NCBI GenBank assembly: GCA_030650495.1
Contig: JAUSEB010000161.1
Coordinates: 1-39,900, forward strand
Direction of reading: 5' to 3'
Length of the DNA: 39,900 bases
DNA from: Armatimonadota bacterium
Lineage (GTDB): Bacteria > Armatimonadota > UBA5829 > JAUSEB01
Part shown: positions 1 through 5,676 of the stretch, piece by piece
Layout: the number at the start of each line of letters is the position of its first letter
Numbering within the stretch: the stretch's first letter is position 1
The notes under the pieces: generated by a model
The model's database searches: none
Told to the model about the DNA's origin: nothing
Seen by the model: only the letters and a program-made list of their open reading frames with translations
Program-made: the position numbers and the translations under genes

Positions 1-61
1 CAAAAATCGGTAAAATGAAGTCTGTGCTAAATTGGAACATGTAAGACACGAGGAGGATGGT

Positions 62-1108
62 ATGAGATTTGAAGGAGCGTGGACGGCCCTGGTCACGCCG
101 ATGACCACAAGCGGCGACGTTGATTGGGACGGTTATCGCAAAAATATAGATTTTCAGCTTTCGCAAGGAATTAGCGGCATCGTGCCGGTGGGAACCACGG
201 GTGAGTCTCCCACTTTGGACTGGGATGAGCACAATCACGCCGTGGAAGTCGCGCTGGATGAAGCCGACGGCCACTGCGAGGTATTAGCGGGAACCGGAAG
301 CAACTCAACTTCGGAAGCCATTGCCAGCACCCGGTATGCCGTCGGACACGGGGCAAAAGGCGCTCTTCTTGTGGATTGCTACTATAATGGGCCATCCTCC
401 CTTGAACTCAGGAAAGAATACTATGACGCTGTGGCCGAGAAATTCCCGGATGTTTCCATTGTTCCCTACATAATCCCCGGTCGCACCGGCACGGCTATGA
501 GCGCCGAAGATTTGGCGATTCTGGCTTCGGAGCGAAGCAACGTGCATGCGGTCAAGGAAGCGACCGGCGACCTGAAGCGCATGGCCCTAACCCGCGATCT
601 GTGCGGGCCGGATTTCGCCATTATGTCCGGCGACGACGACCTCACATTCCAGATGATGACCGATCCGCGAATCAAAGCCAACGGCGTTATTTCGGTAATG
701 TCCAATATAGCGCCGGCTGCTATTCAGGCTATGACCCACGAAGCCGCCGAAGGTAATGTCCAGGAAGCTGAAGAGATACGCAGAGCATTGGACCCGATAT
801 TTGGAGTCGTGGTGGTCAAAGTGAACTCCCAGCGCGAGATACCCGGAAGAGGAATGGCGGAAGTGTCGGATAAGTTCCGAAACCCGCTGCCGGTCAAGAC
901 AATGATGAGGGTAATGGGAATGCCGTCGGGGCCATGCAGGCAGCCTCTAGGTAAAATGAGCAAGGACGGTCTGTCCGTATTGCGGTCGGCGCTGACCGCC
1001 CTATGGGAGCGTAATCCCGAAGTCCTGGCGCCGATACAGGAGTTCTACGGAGTGGACATAGCAAGCCGACTCGCGGATGATCGGATTTGGAATAAACTGG
1101 CATATTGA
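62..1108 (+). CDS. dapA: DapA-family (4-hydroxy-tetrahydrodipicolinate synthase-like) lyase
   Basis: Class I aldolase of the DHDPS/N-acetylneuraminate lyase superfamily. In lysine and diaminopimelate synthesis DapA condenses pyruvate with aspartate semialdehyde through a Schiff base in the cytoplasm. The start at 62 is chosen because AGGAGG (51-56) sits 5 bases before it; an upstream in-frame TTG at 32 has no ribosome site. In the 348-residue product the pyruvate-binding GTTGE motif is at 44-48, the catalytic tyrosine and arginine are in YIIPGRTG (Tyr136, Arg141), and the Schiff-base lysine is in AVKEATGD (Lys165). The protein is about 50 residues longer than the usual 290, with an added C-terminal segment. 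No other lysine gene is nearby, so a different aldol substrate is possible. The catalytic set is complete and the family assignment is firm; the exact substrate is inferred. Confidence 0.8.
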   Translation: MRFEGAWTALVTPMTTSGDVDWDGYRKNIDFQLSQGISGIVPVGTTGESPTLDWDEHNHAVEVALDEADGHCEVLAGTGSNSTSEAIASTRYAVGHGAKGALLVDCYYNGPSSLELRKEYYDAVAEKFPDVSIVPYIIPGRTGTAMSAEDLAILASERSNVHAVKEATGDLKRMALTRDLCGPDFAIMSGDDDLTFQMMTDPRIKANGVISVMSNIAPAAIQAMTHEAAEGNVQEAEEIRRALDPIFGVVVVKVNSQREIPGRGMAEVSDKFRNPLPVKTMMRVMGMPSGPCRQPLGKMSKDGLSVLRSALTALWERNPEVLAPIQEFYGVDIASRLADDRIWNKLAY

Positions 1109-1129
1109 TTAGTCGTTAGCTGTTGTGGT

Positions 1130-1164
1130 GTATCGGGATTTGAGCGTAGCGGAAATCCCGATAC
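1130..1164. repeat. Intergenic inverted repeat, 12-bp perfect arms
   Basis: Arms gtatcgggattt (1130-1141) and its exact complement (1153-1164) flank an 11-base loop, gagcgtagcgg. It lies 21 bases after the dapA stop and is not followed by a T-run, so it is a weak candidate as an intrinsic terminator. It shares the CGGGATTT core and a GAGCG-AGCGG loop with the next hairpin, which lies in the opposite orientation. Confidence 0.75.
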
Positions 1165-1174
1165 ATACGCGGCT

Positions 1175-1221
1175 TGTTTCGGGATTTCCATTCCGCTGCG
1201 CTCCATTCAAATCCCGAAACA
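1175..1221. repeat. Intergenic inverted repeat, 13-bp perfect arms
   Basis: Arms tgtttcgggattt (1175-1187) and the exact complement (1209-1221) enclose a 21-base loop. Read on the minus strand, the loop contains GGAGCGCAGCGGA, close to the loop of the 1130-1164 hairpin, so the two are inverted copies of one family. The rest of the gap (1222-1400) holds a weaker GGCGGGGTC / GACCCTCGCC stem near 1231-1257 and no convincing gene. Confidence 0.75.
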
Positions 1222-1400
1222 CCAACCTTTAATGGCGGGGTCAGGAGACCCTCGCCGAGCATAGGGAATATAAAATCCCACCCATCAATAGTCTCCAAAC
1301 GTAACTTTCCCACCAGTCCTGACGTTGTACATGTGGCGGGGAAATTGGGCTGTCGATAGTCGAAGTCGATTTTCCCGACCTTGCCGACGTAGGGACGCCG

Positions 1401-2072
1401 ATGTACGCCACCGCGAAAGCGATTGGTCGGGGCTGGTGGCCGCAAACAGTGAGCGGCGCCAGAGTGTCCAATCAATTTATAACAGATACAGACGAGAACT
1501 TGCTCGCCCGTTACCACGAGGGCGACCTTGAGGCGATGGAAGAGCTTTTCAGGCGATACCAGAAGCCGCTGTATGGTTACGTACGCCGGGTTGTGAACTC
1601 AAATGAACTGGCGGAAGATGTTGTCCAGGAGACGTTCATCCGGCTGTGCCGGTGTAGTCCAGGCCAGAGGCCGGAGGCCGGCAAATTCATCACTTGGCTT
1701 TACACCATAGCGACCAATCTATGCAGGGACGCTTTTAGACGAAGCTCGCGGCGCCCGGAACGACCGGCCAGCGAGATATATGAGGACGAAGAAGTTCCGA
1801 TAACCACCAACTTGTGGAACGCGGAGCCTCAGAGCGTGGAAGGGGAAACCCTCCAGCGAGAGCTTAGGAGGCAGGTCCGGGCGGCTATAGAAAACCTTCC
1901 AAAACGGGAGAGAACCGCCGTGCTTTTGAGAGAATATCAGGGGCTTGCTTATGATGAGATCGCCGAAGTTATGGGTTGCACGACCGGCAGCGTGAAACTT
2001 TTATTGCACAGAGGCCGCCGCAGATTGAAGGATTTACTGATTACATTGGTGGAAAACGAGGAAGAATTCTGA
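1401..2072 (+). CDS. ECF-type RNA polymerase sigma factor
   Basis: Small sigma-70 family factor that would direct RNA polymerase to a dedicated promoter set in response to an envelope signal. Region 2 spans about residues 33-118, including AEDVVQETFIRL (71-82). Region 4 spans about 150-212 and ends in a helix-turn-helix (YDEIAEVMGCTTGSVK). A linker of about 30 residues lies between them, and sigma regions 1 and 3 are absent, as in ECF factors. The ATG at 1401 has only a weak upstream AGGGA (1391-1395). Family members usually begin close to residue 25-30 here, so an internal GTG at 1464 is an alternative start. A zinc-finger anti-sigma gene follows after 197 bases, the classic regulator pair. 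The regulon cannot be read from the window. Confidence 0.88.
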   Translation: MYATAKAIGRGWWPQTVSGARVSNQFITDTDENLLARYHEGDLEAMEELFRRYQKPLYGYVRRVVNSNELAEDVVQETFIRLCRCSPGQRPEAGKFITWLYTIATNLCRDAFRRSSRRPERPASEIYEDEEVPITTNLWNAEPQSVEGETLQRELRRQVRAAIENLPKRERTAVLLREYQGLAYDEIAEVMGCTTGSVKLLLHRGRRRLKDLLITLVENEEEF

Positions 2073-2119
2073 GGGAGTCGAGGGATGACCCCACCCCAGC
2101 CCTCCCCTAAAAGGAGTTT

Positions 2120-2160
2120 CGGCGCCAAAGGCGCCGGCATCGGCAGCAGGCTACCGATGC
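2120..2160. repeat. Two adjacent hairpins between sigma and anti-sigma genes
   Basis: Stem CGGCGCC (2120-2126) pairs with GGCGCCG (2130-2136) over a 3-base loop. Stem GCATCGG (2137-2143) pairs with CCGATGC (2154-2160) over a 10-base loop. A C-rich lead (2089-2108) precedes them and resembles the C-rich hairpins inside the element at 8354-8517. No T-run follows, so attenuation of the anti-sigma transcript is possible but unproven. Confidence 0.55.
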
Positions 2161-2184
2161 AACAGAAATCGAGGATAGTTGAAG

Positions 2185-2237
2185 GTTGAATGTTGAAGGT
2201 TTAAGGTATTGTTACGCCCTCATCTTCAACATTCAAC
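2185..2237. repeat. Inverted repeat, 14-bp perfect arms
   Basis: Arm gttgaatgttgaag (2185-2198) is matched exactly by cttcaacattcaac (2224-2237) around a 25-base loop. A partial third copy (attaaacattcaac) follows at 2238-2251. The hairpin ends 32 bases before the anti-sigma start, so it could lower or regulate translation of that gene relative to the sigma factor. Confidence 0.7.
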
Positions 2238-2269
2238 ATTAAACATTCAACAGACTAGAGCGCTGAATT

Positions 2270-3082
2270 ATGAAATGCAAAAACGCTAAATTAATAATAT
2301 CCGCCGCCATTGATGGCGAAATCGCTGAGCGTGAAACGACTGCGCTTAATGCCCATCTTGCCGGGTGCGTCGAATGCCGTAGCGAGAGAGCTTCGTTAAA
2401 CACGCTTCGCCGGACGTTGACCGTCTGGGAAGCGCAAGAACCCGCGGAATCGTTGGCTGACGCATTTGCCGCCCGGCTGAGGAGAGAGCGGGAGACGCGA
2501 GCAAGAGGCTGGCGCGCGCTCATATTCCCAAGAGTCCAGGCTTTTGGGTTTGCTTCAGTGGCTGCCGCCGTGATTATAGTTGCGCTGTTTATCGGAACGG
2601 CACATTATAAGCCGCAAGCGCCCATTGTGAAGGATAATAAGACTAATATCGTTAAGAATGACGCGGGTCAACATGAACAGGCGGACTCTCAAATCGCAGT
2701 GGTCCCGGCTCCGGTTAGAGAAGCTGCTTCCGAGCAGGCGGTTCAGCCCGTTGTCAACCAAAACAAGCCGTTCAAACCCGAACGAACGCGAATTGCGACC
2801 AGAGTGGCTAAGGCTATAATTTATAAATCGCCGCGCCGGCGCTCGACAAAGGCGATTGTTGCCTTAGCTCCCGAAGCGACCGAGGCCGCGGAAAAGCTGG
2901 CCAAGTCGGCGAAGTTGGAAGCTGAGAAAAAAATAACCGAGAAAGCCCTGAGATTAAAGACTTTATTAGCCGAAGCCAATTATAGTATAGATCGCGCGAT
3001 TATAAGCCCGGCGTCGGAAGTTTCGGATGAGTTCATGGAGCCGGATGCTTACGGATCAGAAGCGGAAATAACATCCATCTAG
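2270..3082 (+). CDS. Membrane-anchored zinc-finger anti-sigma factor
   Basis: Predicted to bind and hold the upstream ECF sigma factor at the inner membrane. The N-terminal cytoplasmic part carries the ZAS-type zinc site: Cys3, then His29-x3-Cys33-x2-Cys36. A single membrane helix lies at about residues 89-110. The remaining 160 residues, rich in Ala, Lys, Glu and Val, would be periplasmic, where a signal may be sensed. No named domain is recognised in that part. The gene follows the sigma gene on the same strand, with three hairpins in the gap. The Shine-Dalgarno sequence is weak (TAGAGCG region), consistent with low expression or coupling to the leader structure. The zinc motif and topology make the role likely; direct partnership with the neighbouring sigma factor is inferred from position. 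Confidence 0.85.
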   Translation: MKCKNAKLIISAAIDGEIAERETTALNAHLAGCVECRSERASLNTLRRTLTVWEAQEPAESLADAFAARLRRERETRARGWRALIFPRVQAFGFASVAAAVIIVALFIGTAHYKPQAPIVKDNKTNIVKNDAGQHEQADSQIAVVPAPVREAASEQAVQPVVNQNKPFKPERTRIATRVAKAIIYKSPRRRSTKAIVALAPEATEAAEKLAKSAKLEAEKKITEKALRLKTLLAEANYSIDRAIISPASEVSDEFMEPDAYGSEAEITSI

Positions 3083-3101
3083 GACCTTGAATAGGTGTCG
3101 G

Positions 3102-3127
3102 TGTTTCGGCATTTCAATGCCGAAACA
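3102..3127. repeat. Near-perfect palindrome, 12-bp arms
   Basis: Arms tgtttcggcatt (3102-3113) and aatgccgaaaca (3116-3127) are exact complements with a 2-base centre. The arm differs by one base from the core of the hairpin at 1175-1221, so both belong to the same short palindromic family. An A8 run follows and merges with the ribosome site of the next gene, so the hairpin sits directly against its start region. Confidence 0.7.
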
Positions 3128-3145
3128 AAAAAAAGGAGTTTGTTT

Positions 3146-4282
3146 ATGTGGCAATCCTATAACGCCAGGTTTTTTGCAGCTTTGGCGATCATAGCATTGC
3201 TCTTGATTCCTACAGGAGTGGCCGGAGGTCCGGCAAAGAGCGATTCAAACATATTCGACCTGCTTATGCCCGGCCAAGAGCCGGACTCCGTATATAGCGA
3301 GACTGACCCTTCGCCCGGCCTTCGCGCCATGCTGGAGCCGATGATGAGCGTCGTGCGCAAGGTTGAGGTTCTCAGCTATAGCGTGAAATCTGACGCAACT
3401 GATGAGGAAATACTGAAGGGATTCGAGACAACGCTGACACGGCAAGCATGGGAGAGACGCGTTATCCAGAGGCCGGGACGAGGTTTCGACGCTGTATTCT
3501 CGCATGATCGAAAAGATGGGCTGATGGAGTTTATGCTCATCGAAATCAGAGGTAAAAACGCCAAACGCGAGGCCAGCTTCACTCGAATAATCGGTGAGAA
3601 GGACAACGGCGTATCCGTGCCGCTGACTCCTCTTTCCAGAAAAGAAGCGCCGCCGTCCATCAACGGCCTTCGGATAACAGCCGCCGGTCCCAGCTTGCAA
3701 TATGAAGCCTGGGCAAAGGACATCGTGGAGGTCCAAAAGCTTCAGCCGACCGGCCAGTTTAGCATGCCGGATATTATCACCGAAGGCTCCGGGATGCGTA
3801 TCGACCTCCCGCTAAGCCAGCAGATGCAGCAGTTCCGTATGGGGTCCGCGCTGGACTACAGCATCAAAGGTCCGCAAAGATTCACGGTTAAGATAGAGAG
3901 CACAGGGTCGCCTGTGACCGTCAAAATGAACGGGATCAAGCAGTTGAGCGTAAACGCGGCCAACGCGCCCGTGGCCATACTCGGCTTGCCTTCCGATGGA
4001 ACGCATATCATCGAAGTAGTGAATCAGAAAGTCGTGCTGAACCTGGAACCGCTGCAGAGTGGCGAGATCAAAGTGAACGCGACAAATGCTGAAATTACCG
4101 CAACACTGCCTAATAGCTCAAATGTGGAAATTAGCGCAAATGCCGTGGCCGGAACGGTCAGGTTGGAATCTCCAGGATGGACTCCCAAAACGGAGAATCC
4201 GTTTAAGATGACTTTAGGAACTGGGGCGGCGAAGCTGTTCCTCGAATCCGTGAGTGGGAAAATAACGATTAATTTGAAGTAA
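3146..4282 (+). CDS. Exported protein of unknown function, third gene of sigma/anti-sigma unit
   Basis: The start at 3146 is supported by AAAAGGAG (3131-3137); the 17 preceding in-frame codons run through a palindrome and lack a ribosome site. The 378-residue product begins with a signal peptide (charged WQSYNAR, hydrophobic stretch to about residue 28). An N-terminal half (about 40-165) carries a helical pattern with LRAMLEPMMSVVRKVEV and a strand-rich segment, distantly reminiscent of DUF4252 proteins that follow ECF sigma/anti-sigma pairs in Bacteroidota. The C-terminal half is beta-rich with repeated short strands ending in SGKITI, similar in texture to DUF4097-type adhesin-like sheets. 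Both resemblances are by eye and weak. Position suggests it is a target or effector of the sigma system in the periplasm. Confidence 0.7.
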   Translation: MWQSYNARFFAALAIIALLLIPTGVAGGPAKSDSNIFDLLMPGQEPDSVYSETDPSPGLRAMLEPMMSVVRKVEVLSYSVKSDATDEEILKGFETTLTRQAWERRVIQRPGRGFDAVFSHDRKDGLMEFMLIEIRGKNAKREASFTRIIGEKDNGVSVPLTPLSRKEAPPSINGLRITAAGPSLQYEAWAKDIVEVQKLQPTGQFSMPDIITEGSGMRIDLPLSQQMQQFRMGSALDYSIKGPQRFTVKIESTGSPVTVKMNGIKQLSVNAANAPVAILGLPSDGTHIIEVVNQKVVLNLEPLQSGEIKVNATNAEITATLPNSSNVEISANAVAGTVRLESPGWTPKTENPFKMTLGTGAAKLFLESVSGKITINLK

Positions 4283-4287
4283 ACTCA

Positions 4288-4312
4288 AGCTGACAGCTGT
4301 CAGCTGTCAGCT
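4288..4312. repeat. 18-bp perfect palindrome between convergent genes
   Basis: AGCTGACAGCTGTCAGCT (4288-4305) equals its own reverse complement, and the unit CAGCTGT is repeated in tandem (4294-4307). It fills the gap between the convergent ends of the exported protein gene (4282) and mraZ (4319). No T-run is present on either side, so it may act as a bidirectional transcript end of a non-canonical kind or simply be a repeat. Confidence 0.6.
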
Positions 4313-4318
4313 TCAATC

Positions 4319-4744
4319 CTACAACTGAAGCTCACGGCCAAGATCGATTATCACATCGTCAGTCAGGCGGGAGTTGAACTCTTCCCAGCGTTCTTTGGAC
4401 CAGATCTCTATGCGGTCGGAGAGGCCAACTATCCAGATGTCCGCTTTGACGCCGGCATGATCGAGCAGCATTTGGGGAATGGCCACGCGGCCTTGCCTGT
4501 CGGGGACGCACTCAACGGCGGAGCCGAGGAAATATCTTTCAAGTTTGACGCCGCGCTCATCGAGCAGCGACTTGGGCACAAACTTCTTTTGGACTTCAGA
4601 CCAGCTTCTGTCGGGGAAGACCCAGAGACAGCCGTGCAGGCCGCGAGTCATGACGAATTTCTCGCCGAGTTTGACCCTGAATCTGGCCGGCACAACAGTG
4701 CGTCCCTTATTGTCCACGGAATGAGCATAGGCCCCCGAGAACAA
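4319..4744 (-). CDS. mraZ: Transcriptional regulator MraZ
   Basis: DNA-binding regulator that normally heads the division and cell wall (dcw) cluster and represses its own promoter as a ring-shaped oligomer. The 141 residues hold two SpoVT/AbrB-like swapped-hairpin folds, each with the family DxxGR signature: DNKGR at 11-15 and DRQGR at 82-86. The length is typical. The start is a TTG (4742-4744) preceded by GGAGG (4751-4755) at a 6-base spacing. Odd here: rsmH, ftsL and other dcw genes are absent. Downstream is a convergent unrelated gene, and the upstream partner is an unknown CxxC protein 78 bases away. Four 10-bp-spaced boxes upstream of that partner look like a MraZ operator, so the two genes are probably one autoregulated transcript. 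Confidence 0.93.
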   Translation of the reverse strand: MFSGAYAHSVDNKGRTVVPARFRVKLGEKFVMTRGLHGCLWVFPDRSWSEVQKKFVPKSLLDERGVKLERYFLGSAVECVPDRQGRVAIPQMLLDHAGVKADIWIVGLSDRIEIWSKERWEEFNSRLTDDVIIDLGRELQL

Positions 4745-4763
4745 TACACCCCTCCATTTATCC

Positions 4764-4811
4764 CGCCCTGGGTTTGGGATTTCGTTCTCTTATAACAATT
4801 TGCCCAGGGCG
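4764..4811. promoter_or_regulatory. 9-bp inverted repeat upstream of mraZ
   Basis: CGCCCTGGG (4764-4772) and CCCAGGGCG (4803-4811) are exact complements separated by 30 bases, directly before the mraZ ribosome site. On the minus strand a poor -10-like TTATAAG lies between the arms. It may be a regulatory stem or a second operator; nothing in the sequence decides. Confidence 0.4.
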
Positions 4812-4822
4812 CAAAACCAGTC

Positions 4823-5458
4823 TTAGTTGTTTACCGCGCGGATTTGCTCCGCGCGCGATTGTATTCTGAACTTGATCGATTGCTTTTGTGATTTTGCGCG
4901 CACGAATTGCATGTCTTCCAATGCGCTGAAATCTCGGGTGTCCGCAAGCAGCAGTGAAAGCAGAAACTCCTTGTTGCTCCTGGCGGACGAAGCCGCCGTG
5001 CAAGTCCCGCAGTAAGCCCCTGACGCAATGGTTTCCCCGCCCTGATCGGCTAAATTCACAACCGTATCCGGGAAAGGCTCGATCTTTCCACAAATATTAC
5101 AGCGTGGAATAGGAAGGAGTTGGCTTCCGGTGTCCGCGCAGAGTTCGTCCACGATTTTGTAGATGACCTCGTCGAATGAGCGGTGCAATATGACGAAACC
5201 GAAATTCGATCTGAGAGCAAACTCCAACTCCGCAAGCGTCGCCTGTTGGTCCTGCCGTATCTTTACGGCATAGCTAAACAGTTTTCCCTGGCTCAATTGC
5301 CGGACTTGAAGATCCGTCTCCAGTTCGGCGAAGAGGTTAGACACTTCCCGAGCCTCCTCTTCATTTCGCGCCTCAACCAAGTAGACCGCGCGGGTCCCCT
5401 GCGGCTGAGGGTCAAGCCATATCTGTTTAACAGCTTTTACCGGCATTCGGCGACGCAT
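4823..5458 (-). CDS. Unknown protein with paired CxxC (zinc ribbon-like) motifs, upstream of mraZ
   Basis: Product of 211 residues that I do not recognise. It has no signal peptide or membrane helix, so it is likely cytoplasmic. The first 105 residues look like a mixed alpha/beta domain rich in charged helices. Then come Cys120-x2-Cys123 and Cys150-x2-Cys153, 26 residues apart, a spacing that fits a zinc ribbon. A charged helical tail follows. The start ATG (5456-5458) has GGAGG 6 bases upstream (5465-5469). It is the first gene after a strong promoter and the putative MraZ boxes, and mraZ follows after 78 bases, so it should be under MraZ control. A role in transcription or envelope regulation is only a guess from that context. 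Confidence 0.75.
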   Translation of the reverse strand: MRRRMPVKAVKQIWLDPQPQGTRAVYLVEARNEEEAREVSNLFAELETDLQVRQLSQGKLFSYAVKIRQDQQATLAELEFALRSNFGFVILHRSFDEVIYKIVDELCADTGSQLLPIPRCNICGKIEPFPDTVVNLADQGGETIASGAYCGTCTAASSARSNKEFLLSLLLADTRDFSALEDMQFVRAKSQKQSIKFRIQSRAEQIRAVNN

Positions 5459-5482
5459 TGTTGACCTCCATTTGGCTCAAGT

Positions 5483-5517
5483 TACCAGAATCTACCACCG
5501 GCTACCACTTTCTACCC
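5483..5517 (-). promoter_or_regulatory. Putative MraZ operator: four 5-bp boxes at exact 10-bp spacing
   Basis: Read on the minus strand the sequence holds GGGTA (5513-5517), TGGTA (5503-5507), TGGTA (5493-5497) and TGGTA (5483-5487), each separated by 5 unrelated bases. Known MraZ sites are TGGGN-type repeats with 5-base spacers, so the geometry is identical and the core differs by one base. The boxes cover roughly +1 to +34 of the transcript predicted from the promoter at 5523-5552, a position suited to repression. The promoter drives the CxxC gene and mraZ. Confidence 0.7.
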
Positions 5518-5522
5518 CACAG

Positions 5523-5552
5523 ATTATATTTTGTCGCCTGCCAGCTAGTCAA
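5523..5552 (-). promoter_or_regulatory. Sigma-70-type promoter for the CxxC gene-mraZ unit
   Basis: On the minus strand TTGACT (5547-5552) and TATAAT (5523-5528) are separated by 18 bases: a consensus -10 and a 5-of-6 -35. The predicted start near 5516 gives a leader of about 58 bases. Next to it, the intergenic stretch towards the plus-strand gene has an uninterrupted T11 run (5575-5585). Confidence 0.75.
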
Positions 5553-5676
5553 CAGTTTTTTAGGGGTTTAAGAATTTTTTTTTTTGGAGCCGGTGATGAA
5601 CTGTGCTGTTACAACGTCCTTTATAGTAGGATTGTTTAACAATGACACATAAGCGGAAATGTGGAGGCACACATAG

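Noticed and set aside
1116-1517. 133-residue minus-strand open frame over the hairpins upstream of the sigma gene
   Set aside because: It runs through two palindromes and into the sigma gene, with no start signal or recognisable domain.
4288-4312. Intrinsic terminator between convergent genes
   Set aside because: A good palindrome, but no T-run on either strand; reported as a repeat instead.
4770-4780. TGGGTTTGGG close to mraZ as MraZ boxes
   Set aside because: The spacing is 6 bases instead of 10, and it lies on the opposite strand; the array at 5483-5517 fits far better.
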